A stretch of DNA of 64,000 nucleotides, from NCBI GenBank assembly GCA_027036135.1, contig JALVSY010000016.1:472645-536644 (forward strand). Reading direction: 5' to 3'. The position numbers were made by a program, and so were the translations under genes. How positions within the stretch are numbered: position 1 is the stretch's first letter; every line of letters begins with the position of its first letter. Origin of the DNA: Pyrodictiaceae archaeon. GTDB lineage: Archaea; Thermoproteota; Thermoprotei_A; Sulfolobales; Pyrodictiaceae. Below are positions 17,770 to 26,458 of the stretch, piece after piece. The notes under the pieces were generated by a model, which was not told the DNA's origin, made no database searches, and was given only the letters and a program-made list of their open reading frames with translations.

Positions 17770-18369
17770 CTAAGCCTCTTCTAGCACCTTAACTAGCTCC
17801 TCTATGATGCTCCTAACCAGCTTGTAGCGGTAACGAAACGCTTCTGGCGGCATGTTTGCCTCATAGAAGTTCTCGTGGAGCCTTGAAGCAGTGTCTACAA
17901 GTCTATAGAACTTGTCGCGTAGGTTCCCGGGCACATTGTTCTCTATGAACCTGTCTATCTTGCCTCGGCTCCAATGTATTACTGGTATGCCCCTTAGAGC
18001 TGCATAAAGCTTTACGAGAGCCGTGGTGGCTCCCCAGAGCTTCTCCCCAGCTTGAATGTAGTCACCTTTCTGGTAGAGTTCATCGGCTTCTGCAAGATAC
18101 TTCTCAAGGAGCCTCCGGTATCTCTCAGCACGAGTACGGGGACTCTCGTCCAGGCTTCTCAGCTCCTCTTCCACGTCCTCCACGCTCCAGCCAGAGGCCC
18201 TAGCTACCTCCTGTATCCATTCACGGTCATAGCTAGCTAGGGGCTTACCTAGCAGGAGCTTCCGATGTATATTGTAGAGCTCGGGCCATTCTCTCCGAAC
18301 AAGAGCCGCCAAGCTACTATGTGTTTTCGTGGCGCGGAGCTTCCTTGCCGTGTCCAGTGTTGTTTCCAA
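17770..18369 (-). CDS. PaREP1 family protein
   Basis: 199 residues with the PaREP1 core GDYIQAGEKLWGATTALVKLYA, then HWSRGKIDRFIEN and LHENFYEANMPPEA. The helical core resembles HEPN domains. PaREP1 proteins are multi-copy in crenarchaea and of unknown function. The N-terminal 80 residues are more variable and include SWEDVEEELRSL-like helical sequence. It lies next to the decayed fdhD-nrfD locus. Confidence 0.85.
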   Translation of the reverse strand: METTLDTARKLRATKTHSSLAALVRREWPELYNIHRKLLLGKPLASYDREWIQEVARASGWSVEDVEEELRSLDESPRTRAERYRRLLEKYLAEADELYQKGDYIQAGEKLWGATTALVKLYAALRGIPVIHWSRGKIDRFIENNVPGNLRDKFYRLVDTASRLHENFYEANMPPEAFRYRYKLVRSIIEELVKVLEEA

Positions 18370-18481
18370 GACTCTTAGGCCCCCTATAAGGCAGGGGGAA
18401 GACCCAATTATAACATTGTTGTATCTAGCGCTCCTAGGCCCGAGGCTGCTCCCGCATAGGCCAGCTAATGTTGCTAGCGTT

Positions 18482-18903
18482 CTAGTCCCCTAGGCGGTGA
18501 AGAGAGGTGAATCCTCTCAGCTCGTTGCTGATAGGGTCGCGTAGTACCAGCGTTACGTCATGCTTCTCAGCCTCGCGGAGCCCGCTAAGCAGGGGATGAT
18601 GAAAACTAACGACACACGTACCCCCACACGGGCAAGGGCACGAACCATGTCATCAGAGAGCCTACCAGTCGACACAACAACACCGGGCAATCTGCCAATC
18701 TTATCAGCCAGCGCTGACACCATACCAGCAAGCTTGTACGCGGCACTATGCCTACTAGGATCAGCTACAAAGAACTGAAACGAGAAACCACCATCACTAA
18801 GAGAATAGAGCGCGAGACGATGAACAGCCAGAGGGCAGCCACGCTTAGGCAAACACGCGACAAAGTCACGATAAATTCCTTCAAGAAAATCTAAGGCCAA
18901 CAC
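18482..18903 (-). pseudogene. fdhD: fdhD-like fragment, 5'-truncated and frameshifted
   Basis: The minus strand encodes blocks of the C-terminal half of FdhD: AVHRLALYS, DPSRHSAAYKLAG (FdhD: DVGRHNAxDKxxG) and VVVSTGRLSDDMVRAL. FdhD is a sulfurtransferase that activates formate dehydrogenase. After GVRVS the homologous frame continues as FHHPLLSGLREAEKHDVTLVLRD only after a one-base shift near 18610, and ends at 18482. The N-terminal half with the catalytic Cys motif is absent; the frame is open only back to a stop at 18933. It is therefore non-functional as FdhD. Confidence 0.65.
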
Positions 18904-18927
18904 GCAACACTGCGGAATAATAGCTAG

Positions 18928-19392
18928 ATATCAAGGCTCTTCGTAACTAGCGGCGCTAGCAGTGGTATAGCAGCAACAATAATAGCAACCAGGATACTAG
19001 GCAGCTTCACCCCTGACTATATACTACCAGAGTTCAAGAAGATTAAGGGGAAGTGGCTAGATATAGCGGGAAGGCTGCACCGCTACGACATACTAGTACT
19101 GTGGATGGAAATAGCGATGCTCATAGGCATGCTGATAGAGATATACATCAAGTGCGGAGCACTCCCAATAAAATGGCTAGTGTCATCAACTAGCGCCGCT
19201 ATAGCATTCTGGAGCTACCTAATACTTGGCTGGGCAGCACCAATAGCCATGTACTACACCATGCCTAAGAAGAACAAGGTCAACATCTACCTAGGAGCAA
19301 TACTGATAGCAGCCTTCGCACTAGCACTGAGATACGCTATACTACTAGCACCGCAGCTGGGCTGGAAGAACGCGGGATTCCCATTCCACTAA
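18928..19392 (+). pseudogene. NrfD/PsrC-type membrane subunit, C-terminal fragment
   Basis: From 18928 the frame reads LFVTSGASSGIAATIIATRI, then LHRYDILVLWMEIAMLIGMLIEI, then further hydrophobic helices to 19392. This is the second half of a polysulfide/DMSO-reductase membrane anchor (NrfD family: LFLxSgxxSG, then LhrxDxxxxxxE). No start codon exists before ATG 19105 and the N-terminal helices are missing. It faces away from the fdhD fragment, with only about 25 bases between the broken ends. Confidence 0.65.
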
Positions 19393-19412
19393 CGAGGGGA
19401 GAAATCGCTCTC

Positions 19413-19973
19413 TTACCCAGAGCTTTTTTCTTCTGCTCCCTTCTGGAGCATTGCATAGAGCTCGTAGAGCTTATCTATCCTCTTATTAGTCTCATCTATC
19501 CTTTTATTTACTTCTTCTATTTTGGCTAGTAGCGTAGCTTGCACAGAATCTATTCTCTTATTTGTCTCCTCGATCTTGGCAAGTAACGTCTCTTGTACTC
19601 TATCTATTCTCTTGTTCGTCTCGTCTATCTTTGCTAGTAGGGTAGACTGTACAGCATTAATCCTCTTATTTGTCTCGTCTATTCTCTTGCTGTTTTCATC
19701 TATTTTGGCCAGGAGAGTTTCTTGTACCTTGTCTATTCTCTTATTTGTTTCATCTATTCTCCGATTTGTCTTCTCTATCTCTTCTCTGAGCTCTCTTCTA
19801 GTCTCCCTTATCTCTTCTTTTAGCTCTCTCTTGGTCTCACGTATCTCCTTATGGGTTAGGTCTAGGTAGAGGAGCAATATATCCTCTGTACTAAGCTTCT
19901 GCTTCTTTTCAAGCTTCTCCAGAATCCTCTTCGAAACCTGGCTAAGCACCGTCGAGAGCAGTGTTTCCTCCAT
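19413..19973 (-). CDS. repeat-built coiled-coil protein
   Basis: 186 residues. The middle consists of near-identical 18-residue units of the type NKRIDxVQETLLAKIDET repeated about five times (residues about 75-165), preceded by a charged EIRETKRELKEEIR coil. It should form one long coiled coil. The N-terminal 45 residues are a separate helical cap. There is no membrane segment, in contrast to the related protein at 29980. The DNA repeats are close to identical, so copy number may vary. The function is unknown. Confidence 0.65.
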   Translation of the reverse strand: MEETLLSTVLSQVSKRILEKLEKKQKLSTEDILLLYLDLTHKEIRETKRELKEEIRETRRELREEIEKTNRRIDETNKRIDKVQETLLAKIDENSKRIDETNKRINAVQSTLLAKIDETNKRIDRVQETLLAKIEETNKRIDSVQATLLAKIEEVNKRIDETNKRIDKLYELYAMLQKGAEEKSSG

Positions 19974-20121
19974 TACTGTTGCCCTCTACCGGGCTCTCCC
20001 TCTACTTATCCTTGCTAAGTGGCGGAGATTACTATTTATAGTCTTGGCCCCGGGATGGTTGTTGTTCTTGTCCTGTTCTGTGCTGCGTTGCTCTTTTTGA
20101 CCCTGGATTCTTGTTCACGGA

Positions 20122-21351
20122 GTGCTTGGTGGCCCGGTGCTGCTCGCTTGGCAGCTCGTGGGCTTCCTGCTGGGTTACGCTGTCCTAGTGCTTGTCACTG
20201 TTCGTGGACGTAGCGCCTTAGCCGCTATTGGCTCCATGATAGCAGTCTATGCCTCGCTGGCATTGTTCCTCGCTGGGCTTGGCTCGGTAATTGGTTCTCT
20301 CCGGCACGTACTTGTCTGGAGTGATCTACGCGTATTCGTCTACGTGTTCTTTAGCTTGATGCTTGCTGGGGTTCTTAGGGAGACGGGTTACCTTGACCTA
20401 ATGGTTCGCGGAGCCTCGGGTATCGGGTGCAGGTTTAGCTATGCCGCGGTACCAGCCCTGGTTGGCCTCATACCTATGCCTGGTGGCGCCCTGGTCTCGG
20501 CTATAGCTATGCGGCGGAAGTACCTCGAAGAGTCAGGGATGAGGCCTGAGTGGGCTAGTTTCCTCAACTACTGGTTCCGGCACATATGGGTACCATCTTG
20601 GCCCATATTCCAGGCAGTGATAATAACCGGTGCTGTCCTCGGCATCGCGCCTGAGGCGGTTGTCTCGAGGACTTGGCCCGAGACACTGGCAGCGATAGCA
20701 GCGGGGCTAGTAGTCGGCTACCCCGCGTTCAGGCGGTACCGATGCACGCGACGGGAGGGCGATAAGCCAGTATTGCTCCTCGTTGCCGCATGGCCCCTAA
20801 TGCTACTAGCAATACTCGTCTTCGTTGTCCGCCTAAACCTCCTCGCCTCACTCGTCGCTACACTAGCAGCAACAGTACTCGTCCTAAGGCCCTCTAGGCA
20901 GCAGCTCGCCGGAGCGCTATGGCTAGCTACTAGCCCGAGGGTGCACGCCTTGCTCTTCGAGGCATTGTTTCTCAAGAACCTATTGCTCGCTACGAAGGCG
21001 CCGCCAGTATTCTATAGCGCTGCCGCTGGTCTCGGGCTACCAGCCTGGCTAATAGCAATAGTAGTGCCCTTTGTGATGGGGCTTGCTGCTGGCGGTGAGA
21101 GCTTCTTCGCGGCCACAACTATACCGCTCCTAGCAACCTATATAGCACCGGGAGGAGCCATAGACAAGACAATGTTGTTACTGGCCTTCACTGGTGGCTC
21201 AATGGGTGTGATGAGCTCGCCGGTGCACCTCTGCTTCGCGCTAACAGTTGACTACTACCGGGCAAACCCTGCCAAGACGCTCCTCCTCGCGGCGAGCGCG
21301 GCTCTGGCAACGATACTTATAGTGGTGCTAGGCATAAGGCCCATATACTAG
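20122..21351 (+). CDS. DUF401 family permease
   Basis: 409 residues with about 10-12 membrane helices. The block GLIPMPGGALVSA followed by FLNYWFRHIWVPSWP is characteristic of DUF401 transport-type proteins, which are distantly related to the GntP/CitMHS ion-transporter superfamily. The second half has MGLAAGGESFFAATTIPLL and MGVMSSPVHLCFALT, which look like the second repeat of the fold. The substrate is unknown. GTG 20122 is preceded by GGAG; GTG 20134 is an alternative. Confidence 0.8.
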   Translation: MLGGPVLLAWQLVGFLLGYAVLVLVTVRGRSALAAIGSMIAVYASLALFLAGLGSVIGSLRHVLVWSDLRVFVYVFFSLMLAGVLRETGYLDLMVRGASGIGCRFSYAAVPALVGLIPMPGGALVSAIAMRRKYLEESGMRPEWASFLNYWFRHIWVPSWPIFQAVIITGAVLGIAPEAVVSRTWPETLAAIAAGLVVGYPAFRRYRCTRREGDKPVLLLVAAWPLMLLAILVFVVRLNLLASLVATLAATVLVLRPSRQQLAGALWLATSPRVHALLFEALFLKNLLLATKAPPVFYSAAAGLGLPAWLIAIVVPFVMGLAAGGESFFAATTIPLLATYIAPGGAIDKTMLLLAFTGGSMGVMSSPVHLCFALTVDYYRANPAKTLLLAASAALATILIVVLGIRPIY

Positions 21352-21362
21352 GTCAAGAGGGG

Positions 21363-22052
21363 CTACCTAGTTATCCTCGTCATCTCTATGAGTGTCTTCC
21401 GGGCCTCGCTGCTAAGCCTAGCCCCGGCCAAAACCTTCCTCGCAAGCCGGGAGGCCTTCACCAGTATCTCGCGGAGCAGCCCGACCTCGGGGCCCTCGTA
21501 GCCAAGCTCCTCTGCTCTACGAAGAAGCTTAACAACGAGCTCGAGCTCGTTAAAGGCAAGAGAGCGCAGCACCAATAGCTCTTGGCGAGAGAGACGGGGA
21601 CGCACCGAGAGCTTTTCAAGCCTCTCAAGAATACTATCGGGGTCCAGGCTAGCTATTTGGAGGCGCAGGAGCTCAACCTCGGGGTCCCCTACCTCGTCGC
21701 CATTGCTCTCCTCGGCGTTGATACCAGCCTCGTACTCCTCAAGCGCAGCCGCTACCTCCTCGGGGCTACTGATTCTCCACCAGTGCTGATTCCTACTACT
21801 ATAGCTCGTCTCCACCACGCCGTACTCGCGCTCAAGAACCCTCAGGAGCATAGAAGGGTTATACTCAAGCCCCCATGCCCGGAGCCGGTTAACAACATCA
21901 CGGTAACTAAAATCCCCCAAGCGGACCCCGCGAGAACCCCGGCCAGAATAGTAGGTCTCTAGGATAGCACGTAGAACAGCATACCCCCTCTCCCCGTAAC
22001 GCGCAAGGAAATCAAGTACACGCTCCCTGACACCGAGCCTAAGCTCACTCAT
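21363..22052 (-). CDS. predicted winged-helix protein
   Basis: 229 residues from ATG 22052 (the frame is open to 22139). TTTATGA near 22078 lies one TATA spacing before ATG 22052, supporting a leaderless start there. Residues about 5-90 (RERVLDFLARYG ... YSSRNQHWWRI) look like a winged-helix DNA-binding domain. A Glu-rich linker and a helical C-terminal region follow. There is no specific family that I can name. A regulatory role is inferred from the putative winged helix. Confidence 0.55.
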   Translation of the reverse strand: MSELRLGVRERVLDFLARYGERGYAVLRAILETYYSGRGSRGVRLGDFSYRDVVNRLRAWGLEYNPSMLLRVLEREYGVVETSYSSRNQHWWRISSPEEVAAALEEYEAGINAEESNGDEVGDPEVELLRLQIASLDPDSILERLEKLSVRPRLSRQELLVLRSLAFNELELVVKLLRRAEELGYEGPEVGLLREILVKASRLARKVLAGARLSSEARKTLIEMTRITR

Positions 22053-22243
22053 AGTCCCCGGCACCATTTCTGCTTCATAAACGGGGAGAGGGGGCGTAGC
22101 CCCACACATAATAGGTGTGTATTGCTGCTTAGAAACCAATAGCTAGATGACAAAATGCCTTGTTGAAAACCGAGAGTAATACGAGTGTATGCTTTATGAT
22201 AGTAGTGTTTGGTTCAAGCCTATTATATCTATGCGGGGCGGGA

Positions 22244-23113
22244 TTAGGATGTGTTTATAGAGCGAAGATACTTAGCAATGGACTTTGCCAATTCCTCGTG
22301 GTACTTTTCATCACTGATTATTAGCTCCACAAGGCTGCTCACAATTTCTCTTCGTTCATCGGTGAAGAGCAGCGTTATGAGCGGAAACATTGTCCTCGAG
22401 TACCGCTCCTCTCCAGCTACATGTTCAAGTCCTACAAGTTTTTCAAAGTACTCAGCCACGTGCACAGCACTATCCTTAATCTCGTTGAGCTTCCTCTCGA
22501 GTTCCTTGACGAGCTCAGCGTACTCCCTAACATGGACATCACTGCATCGTAAAACCGCTTCCTCGAACCCTTCTGGAACCTCTAGGCCAAGCTCCCTTGC
22601 AAGCATGAGCACGACGCTGGCATGTTGCTCACTCTCCTTACTGATATAGAGCGCTGTACCCGCTACAAGGGGGTCGTTAACGGCCTTAGCTAGTAGCTCG
22701 TAAGCCCTTACAGCAATAATCTCCGCCGCGTACGTGCACGAGAAGATTTCCAAGTAGTCTTGCGGCCTTATAACAGCCTCCTCCCTGGGCGTAATGCCTA
22801 GCAATCTATATAGTTCCTCCCACCTCTCCTCCAGAATAAGCTTGGCTAGCACCCTTGGCTTTGTCTCTAACCCAAATATCTCTACCAAGGGCCTTGCAAC
22901 GAAGATACAGATAGCCGCATCGAGGCCAGGGCCCTCGCCGTAGATGCTTTTTAGGAGAGACAATATAGCTGGTAAGCGCATCTCAGCTAAGAGCTCTACA
23001 TAAGTCTTATTGCAACATCTTTTCGCAGCTGTGTTTAGAAGCGCTAGAGCTCCAGGGGCTAGCTTCTTCAGAGCTTTCTCTGCTTTCGCTAGAAGTTCAT
23101 CCTGCAACGACAT
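22244..23113 (-). CDS. ferritin-like diiron-type protein
   Basis: 289 residues, helical. Two E-x2-H motifs occur in the expected helices: ISKESEQHAS (about residue 160) and ISDEKYHEEL (about 272). Additional Glu residues lie at AAEIIAVRAY and VGLEHVAGEE. This is the ligand set of a ferritin-like four-helix bundle. An N-terminal region of about 115 residues precedes it, with a CC pair, and is not typical. It could be an oxidoreductase, iron-handling or peroxide-handling protein. GGGAGGTA sits directly before ATG 23113. Confidence 0.6.
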   Translation of the reverse strand: MSLQDELLAKAEKALKKLAPGALALLNTAAKRCCNKTYVELLAEMRLPAILSLLKSIYGEGPGLDAAICIFVARPLVEIFGLETKPRVLAKLILEERWEELYRLLGITPREEAVIRPQDYLEIFSCTYAAEIIAVRAYELLAKAVNDPLVAGTALYISKESEQHASVVLMLARELGLEVPEGFEEAVLRCSDVHVREYAELVKELERKLNEIKDSAVHVAEYFEKLVGLEHVAGEERYSRTMFPLITLLFTDERREIVSSLVELIISDEKYHEELAKSIAKYLRSINTS

Positions 23114-23445
23114 TACCTCCCTAGCATTATTTATTCCTGCCCGTATTAGGAAAAGTCTCTAGTTAGAGAATTAGGTGAAAAGAAGGCCTTAAATAACTAT
23201 TGATAATCATCCGAAAATTTTCGGCACACCTCTCTTGGGAGAAGTGCTGCCGCCGCGTCCTATCTTGCACCAATTATGGAGAGGAGTGTATGCCGACCAC
23301 TCTAGCCCAGGAATAATTACTTCATTTCCATCTCTCTATTAGGTTCATGATTAGAGGAATTAGTAGGAAAGAGGCGATATTTTGTTCCCCGTCATTGTTG
23401 GAGCCTTTTTTACAACAAAATGAATGAGGGAAATGTTTACGTGGT
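23114..23445. other. intergenic region between ferritin-like gene and pepA
   Basis: No supported gene. It holds the palindrome at 23211-23224, a TATA-like sequence for the ferritin-like gene, and a TTTTGTT/AACAAAA inverted repeat near the 3' end of pepA (about 23379-23422). The latter may mark transcript termination. Confidence 0.35.
23211..23224. promoter_or_regulatory. perfect 14-bp palindrome upstream of the ferritin-like gene
   Basis: CCGAAAATTTTCGG is a perfect palindrome. It lies about 29 bp upstream of a TATA-like TTATTTAAGG (near 23188, minus strand) that could drive the ferritin-like gene. It fits an operator or activator site; no regulator is identified. Confidence 0.4.
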
Positions 23446-24948
23446 TTAGCGCTTATTGGTGCTCTTGAGTAAGCGTAGTAGTTCTATTGTTGTTCTTACT
23501 CCCCAGCCTGTTGCTCCTCCCGGATAGTAGGGTTTCCATGGGCCCTTCTCCTGGACCCATGCTACTCCTGCTATGTCTAGGTGTATCCATGGCTTGTCCT
23601 CGACGAATTTCTCTAGGAACTTTGCAGCTGTTATCGCGCCAGCGGGTCTTCCCCCGACGTTGTTTGTGTCGGCTACCTTGCTTTCTAGCTGCTTGGCGTA
23701 GACGGGCCATAGTGGTAGCCGCCAGACCGGTTCCCCGGCTCGTTTAGCGGCCTCCTCTACCCGTTTCGCTGCCTCCTCGTTGTTGCTGAACATTGCTGCT
23801 GCGTGGTTCCCTAGCGCTACCACGGCTGCGCCGGTCAGTGTCGCGTAGTCCATTATGAGTCTTGGGTTGTATTTCTCAGCTGCGTAGGCAAGGGCGTCTG
23901 CTAGTATGAGCCTGCCCTCCGCGTCTGTGTTCCCTATCTCGACAGTGGTGCCGTTGTACATCCGTATCACGTCTAGTGGCTTGTAGCTCCTCCCGCTAGG
24001 AAGGTTCTCGACAACTGGTATGAGCGCCACTATCCTCAGCGGTAGCTTTAGCCTAGCAGCGGCAACTATGGCTCCTATTGCTGTTGCTCCTCCACACTTA
24101 TCGTACTTCATCTCGAGCATTGACTGCGGCGGCTTGAGGTCGAGGCCGCCAGCATCAAAGGTCACCGCCTTGCCCACTAGCGCTACTGTCTCGTCGCCGC
24201 CGTTGTACTCGAGTATGATTAGCCGCGGCTCCACGTCGCTCCCGCGACCAACGGCCAGTATACCGCCCATGCCCAGGGTCTCAAGGTCCCCTCTGTGGAG
24301 AACCCTTATTCCTAGGCCTAGGCGCTCAGCTAGCTCCCGGGCAAAGTGCTCCAGCCTCACAGGGTTCATGTCGCTGGGCGGCGCGTTACCAATATCCCTT
24401 GCCACGCGTACGCCCTCCGCTATTGCTCTAGCCCTTTCAGCTGCGTCTTCGGTGCCGGGCACCACGCCTATCTCGGTCAAGACGTGCGGCGGCTCCTCCC
24501 TGCCCCGGAGAGAATAGGCATAGTTAGCCATGTCGGCCGCGACCATTAGTTGCTCAACAACCCAGTCAGTACCCACTCCGGCCTCGGCTGCTGCGGCCTC
24601 AACAAGACCCTCACTAACAATAATCCCCAGCTTCTTGACCTGCTTCCTAGAACGAGCAAGCTTAATAGCGGAAGCAACACCAACCCTCAGCCTCTCGACA
24701 GCGTCTAGCCAGTCGCTACGAGAACCAGCACCGCTCAGGATAATCCGGGGCGGCTTCTTACCGGGATCATAGACGAGCACGGTCTCCTCGAGACCCGCGC
24801 GGAAATCACCCAGCTCCAAAACCTTGGCAGCAACACGGCTAACTCCGCGAATCCTCTCCAAGCTCTTCTCAATCTCGGCCGAGAACACATAGGCTACAGC
24901 ATCTACCTCATCGGGCTTAAACCCAGACCTAATACTACCACGCAACAA
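23446..24948 (-). CDS. pepA: leucyl aminopeptidase (M17)
   Basis: 500 residues with the full M17 catalytic domain: GKAVTFDAGG (259-268, metal and catalytic Lys), KYDKCGGA, and the signature NTDAEGRL (340-347) with two metal-binding acids and the catalytic Arg. The N-terminal domain is macro-like and typical. The enzyme removes N-terminal residues from peptides in the cytoplasm using two metal ions and works as a hexamer. It is divergent from the zinc-knuckle gene at 24972. Confidence 0.93.
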   Translation of the reverse strand: MLRGSIRSGFKPDEVDAVAYVFSAEIEKSLERIRGVSRVAAKVLELGDFRAGLEETVLVYDPGKKPPRIILSGAGSRSDWLDAVERLRVGVASAIKLARSRKQVKKLGIIVSEGLVEAAAAEAGVGTDWVVEQLMVAADMANYAYSLRGREEPPHVLTEIGVVPGTEDAAERARAIAEGVRVARDIGNAPPSDMNPVRLEHFARELAERLGLGIRVLHRGDLETLGMGGILAVGRGSDVEPRLIILEYNGGDETVALVGKAVTFDAGGLDLKPPQSMLEMKYDKCGGATAIGAIVAAARLKLPLRIVALIPVVENLPSGRSYKPLDVIRMYNGTTVEIGNTDAEGRLILADALAYAAEKYNPRLIMDYATLTGAAVVALGNHAAAMFSNNEEAAKRVEEAAKRAGEPVWRLPLWPVYAKQLESKVADTNNVGGRPAGAITAAKFLEKFVEDKPWIHLDIAGVAWVQEKGPWKPYYPGGATGWGVRTTIELLRLLKSTNKR

Positions 24949-25070
24949 GGCCTAATCTCCTCTTCTCTGCCGTGTCTCAGCATAGAGACGATGATATGGG
25001 ACAAAAATACCCCACTACGAAGGGTAAGGGGCCTTATACCACTCAGCGTATATGCTACCAAATAGTTAAC

Positions 25071-25856
25071 ATGGATAATTCGTCTCGGGGGAAGCACGTG
25101 CAGAAAGGGAGCGAAAACGATGAAGGAAAGTGCAGCTCTATTACGAGTATCTACTTGTTGGAGGCCTTGGAGAAACCTGGCTGCCCTATATGCAGGCTTA
25201 TCGAGGATGCTGAGAGACAAGTGATAAAGAGCATTCTCTATGAGTACGTTAATGACCCTGGTGTGCGCGGCGAGATTAGGAGGAGCTGGGGGCTCTGTAC
25301 TCATCATGCCTGGTTGTTTCTCCGCCTCGCGCTGAGCCCTGAGACCGCGGGAATGCTTGGCGCCGCCATTATCTATGAGGACGTGGTCTCGGAGCTACTT
25401 GATAGGCTCTCGGGTGGCGAGGTACCATTGGATGATGCGGCTTGCCCCGTGTGCCGAGCAGCTAGGGAGACAGAGGATATCTACGTGGCTGAGTTCAGGA
25501 GATGCTATAACGAGTCCCCGGGCTTCCGCACACTCTATGCCCAGAGCCCAGCTATTCTCTGTAGACACCACTTAGCCCTTGTTTTACAAGGCCTTAGCAA
25601 GGAGGCCCGTGACGCGCTCCTGGAGCAACAACGGGCAAAACTAATGGATGTGAGGAAGAGGCTGGAGAGCCTCATAAATAAGCATGACTACCGGAACAAG
25701 GAGCCGATAACGAGAAGGGAGCAGGAAGCCCTATGGGAGGCGGTGGAGGCTCTAAGGGGGAGAGAAACCTCCGTAACTCTTTGCACTCCTCGCCGCCTAG
25801 GAAATAGGGGCTCGAGTGGCTTGCTGAAGAGATTGCTGCGTAAGGGGCACGCCTAG
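25071..25856 (+). CDS. DUF6062-like zinc-knuckle protein
   Basis: About 261 residues from ATG 25071 (the frame is open to 24972, but that stretch overlaps the promoter region). Two copies of a Cys/His unit are seen: GCPICRL...GLCTHHAW, and ACPVCRAA...LCRHHLAL. Each supplies C-x2-C and C-x-H-H ligands for one zinc. The layout matches DUF6062-type proteins. The C-terminal third is helical and charged. The function is unknown; divergent arrangement with pepA suggests shared control but nothing more. Confidence 0.6.
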   Translation: MDNSSRGKHVQKGSENDEGKCSSITSIYLLEALEKPGCPICRLIEDAERQVIKSILYEYVNDPGVRGEIRRSWGLCTHHAWLFLRLALSPETAGMLGAAIIYEDVVSELLDRLSGGEVPLDDAACPVCRAARETEDIYVAEFRRCYNESPGFRTLYAQSPAILCRHHLALVLQGLSKEARDALLEQQRAKLMDVRKRLESLINKHDYRNKEPITRREQEALWEAVEALRGRETSVTLCTPRRLGNRGSSGLLKRLLRKGHA

Positions 25857-25936
25857 GGCAAAGACGCTGGTAGAGTCCCGTGGAAGGTGCTGGGGATAGC
25901 ACTAATAACCAGGGAGTCTTTGTCCCCTTGTCTCAT

Positions 25937-26012
25937 GTGGCTGCGATGATTTGACGCTGGGGCCCAACCCTTGGGGAGGGGAGGACGAGCCTGTGCAACA
26001 CTGAGCAGCCAC
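25937..26012 (+). ncRNA. candidate small RNA with 8-bp terminal stem
   Basis: GTGGCTGC (25937-25944) pairs perfectly with GCAGCCAC (26005-26012). Just inside the stem are GCGATGA (25943-25949, one mismatch to the C box RUGAUGA) and CTGA (26001-26004, a D box). An internal hairpin CCCAA/TTGGG is present. The box placement is that of a C/D sRNA, but D' and C' boxes are not clear. Confidence 0.3.
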
Positions 26013-26062
26013 GCCTAACCCATTTAAACAAGTGTTAATACTGCTCCTCGTGGAGAGCCGCG

Positions 26063-26458
26063 ATGACCCCGTGCCCGTGCAGCAAGGGCTCCTCGGTACA
26101 CGACCTCGTTACCTGCCTTGCTCCTCCACCGGGTGACTACGAGGTCGTGTTAGAGGGTTTCGCGGGCGCCTCCGTGGTTATCAATGACGAGGGAATCTGG
26201 GTTCGCAGTGTTACTCGCGATGAGTGGCTCCCGTTTATGGAGTCGCGTGACCGCCCAGCCTCGAGTGCTGCTCTTGAGCAGGCTCTCCGCCTAAACAATC
26301 TCAGCTGGGAAGGTCTCCTATGCATGGTTGCTCAGGGTCTCGTGGAGGCTGCTAGGCATGGCTCCCTGAGGGCTAGGAGGAGGCTAGAGGCCTGTAGAGA
26401 ACTAGTCGCGGAGGTATTGTCTCGTTGTGGAGAGGGGCTAGGGGATCTTCAAGTCTAG
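26063..26458 (+). CDS. unknown protein
   Basis: 131 residues with a Cys pair at the N-terminus (PCPCSKG) and two more Cys later. The first half looks beta-rich (YEVVLEGFAGASVVIN) and the second half helical. A TATA-like CATTTAAAC lies about 40 bases before the ATG. No family is recognised. Its 3' end overlaps the convergent ABC permease gene by 21 bases. Confidence 0.5.
   Translation: MTPCPCSKGSSVHDLVTCLAPPPGDYEVVLEGFAGASVVINDEGIWVRSVTRDEWLPFMESRDRPASSAALEQALRLNNLSWEGLLCMVAQGLVEAARHGSLRARRRLEACRELVAEVLSRCGEGLGDLQV

Noticed and set aside
19522..19869. 115-codon plus-strand frame
   Set aside because: It is antisense to the repeated coiled-coil gene and mirrors its repeats.
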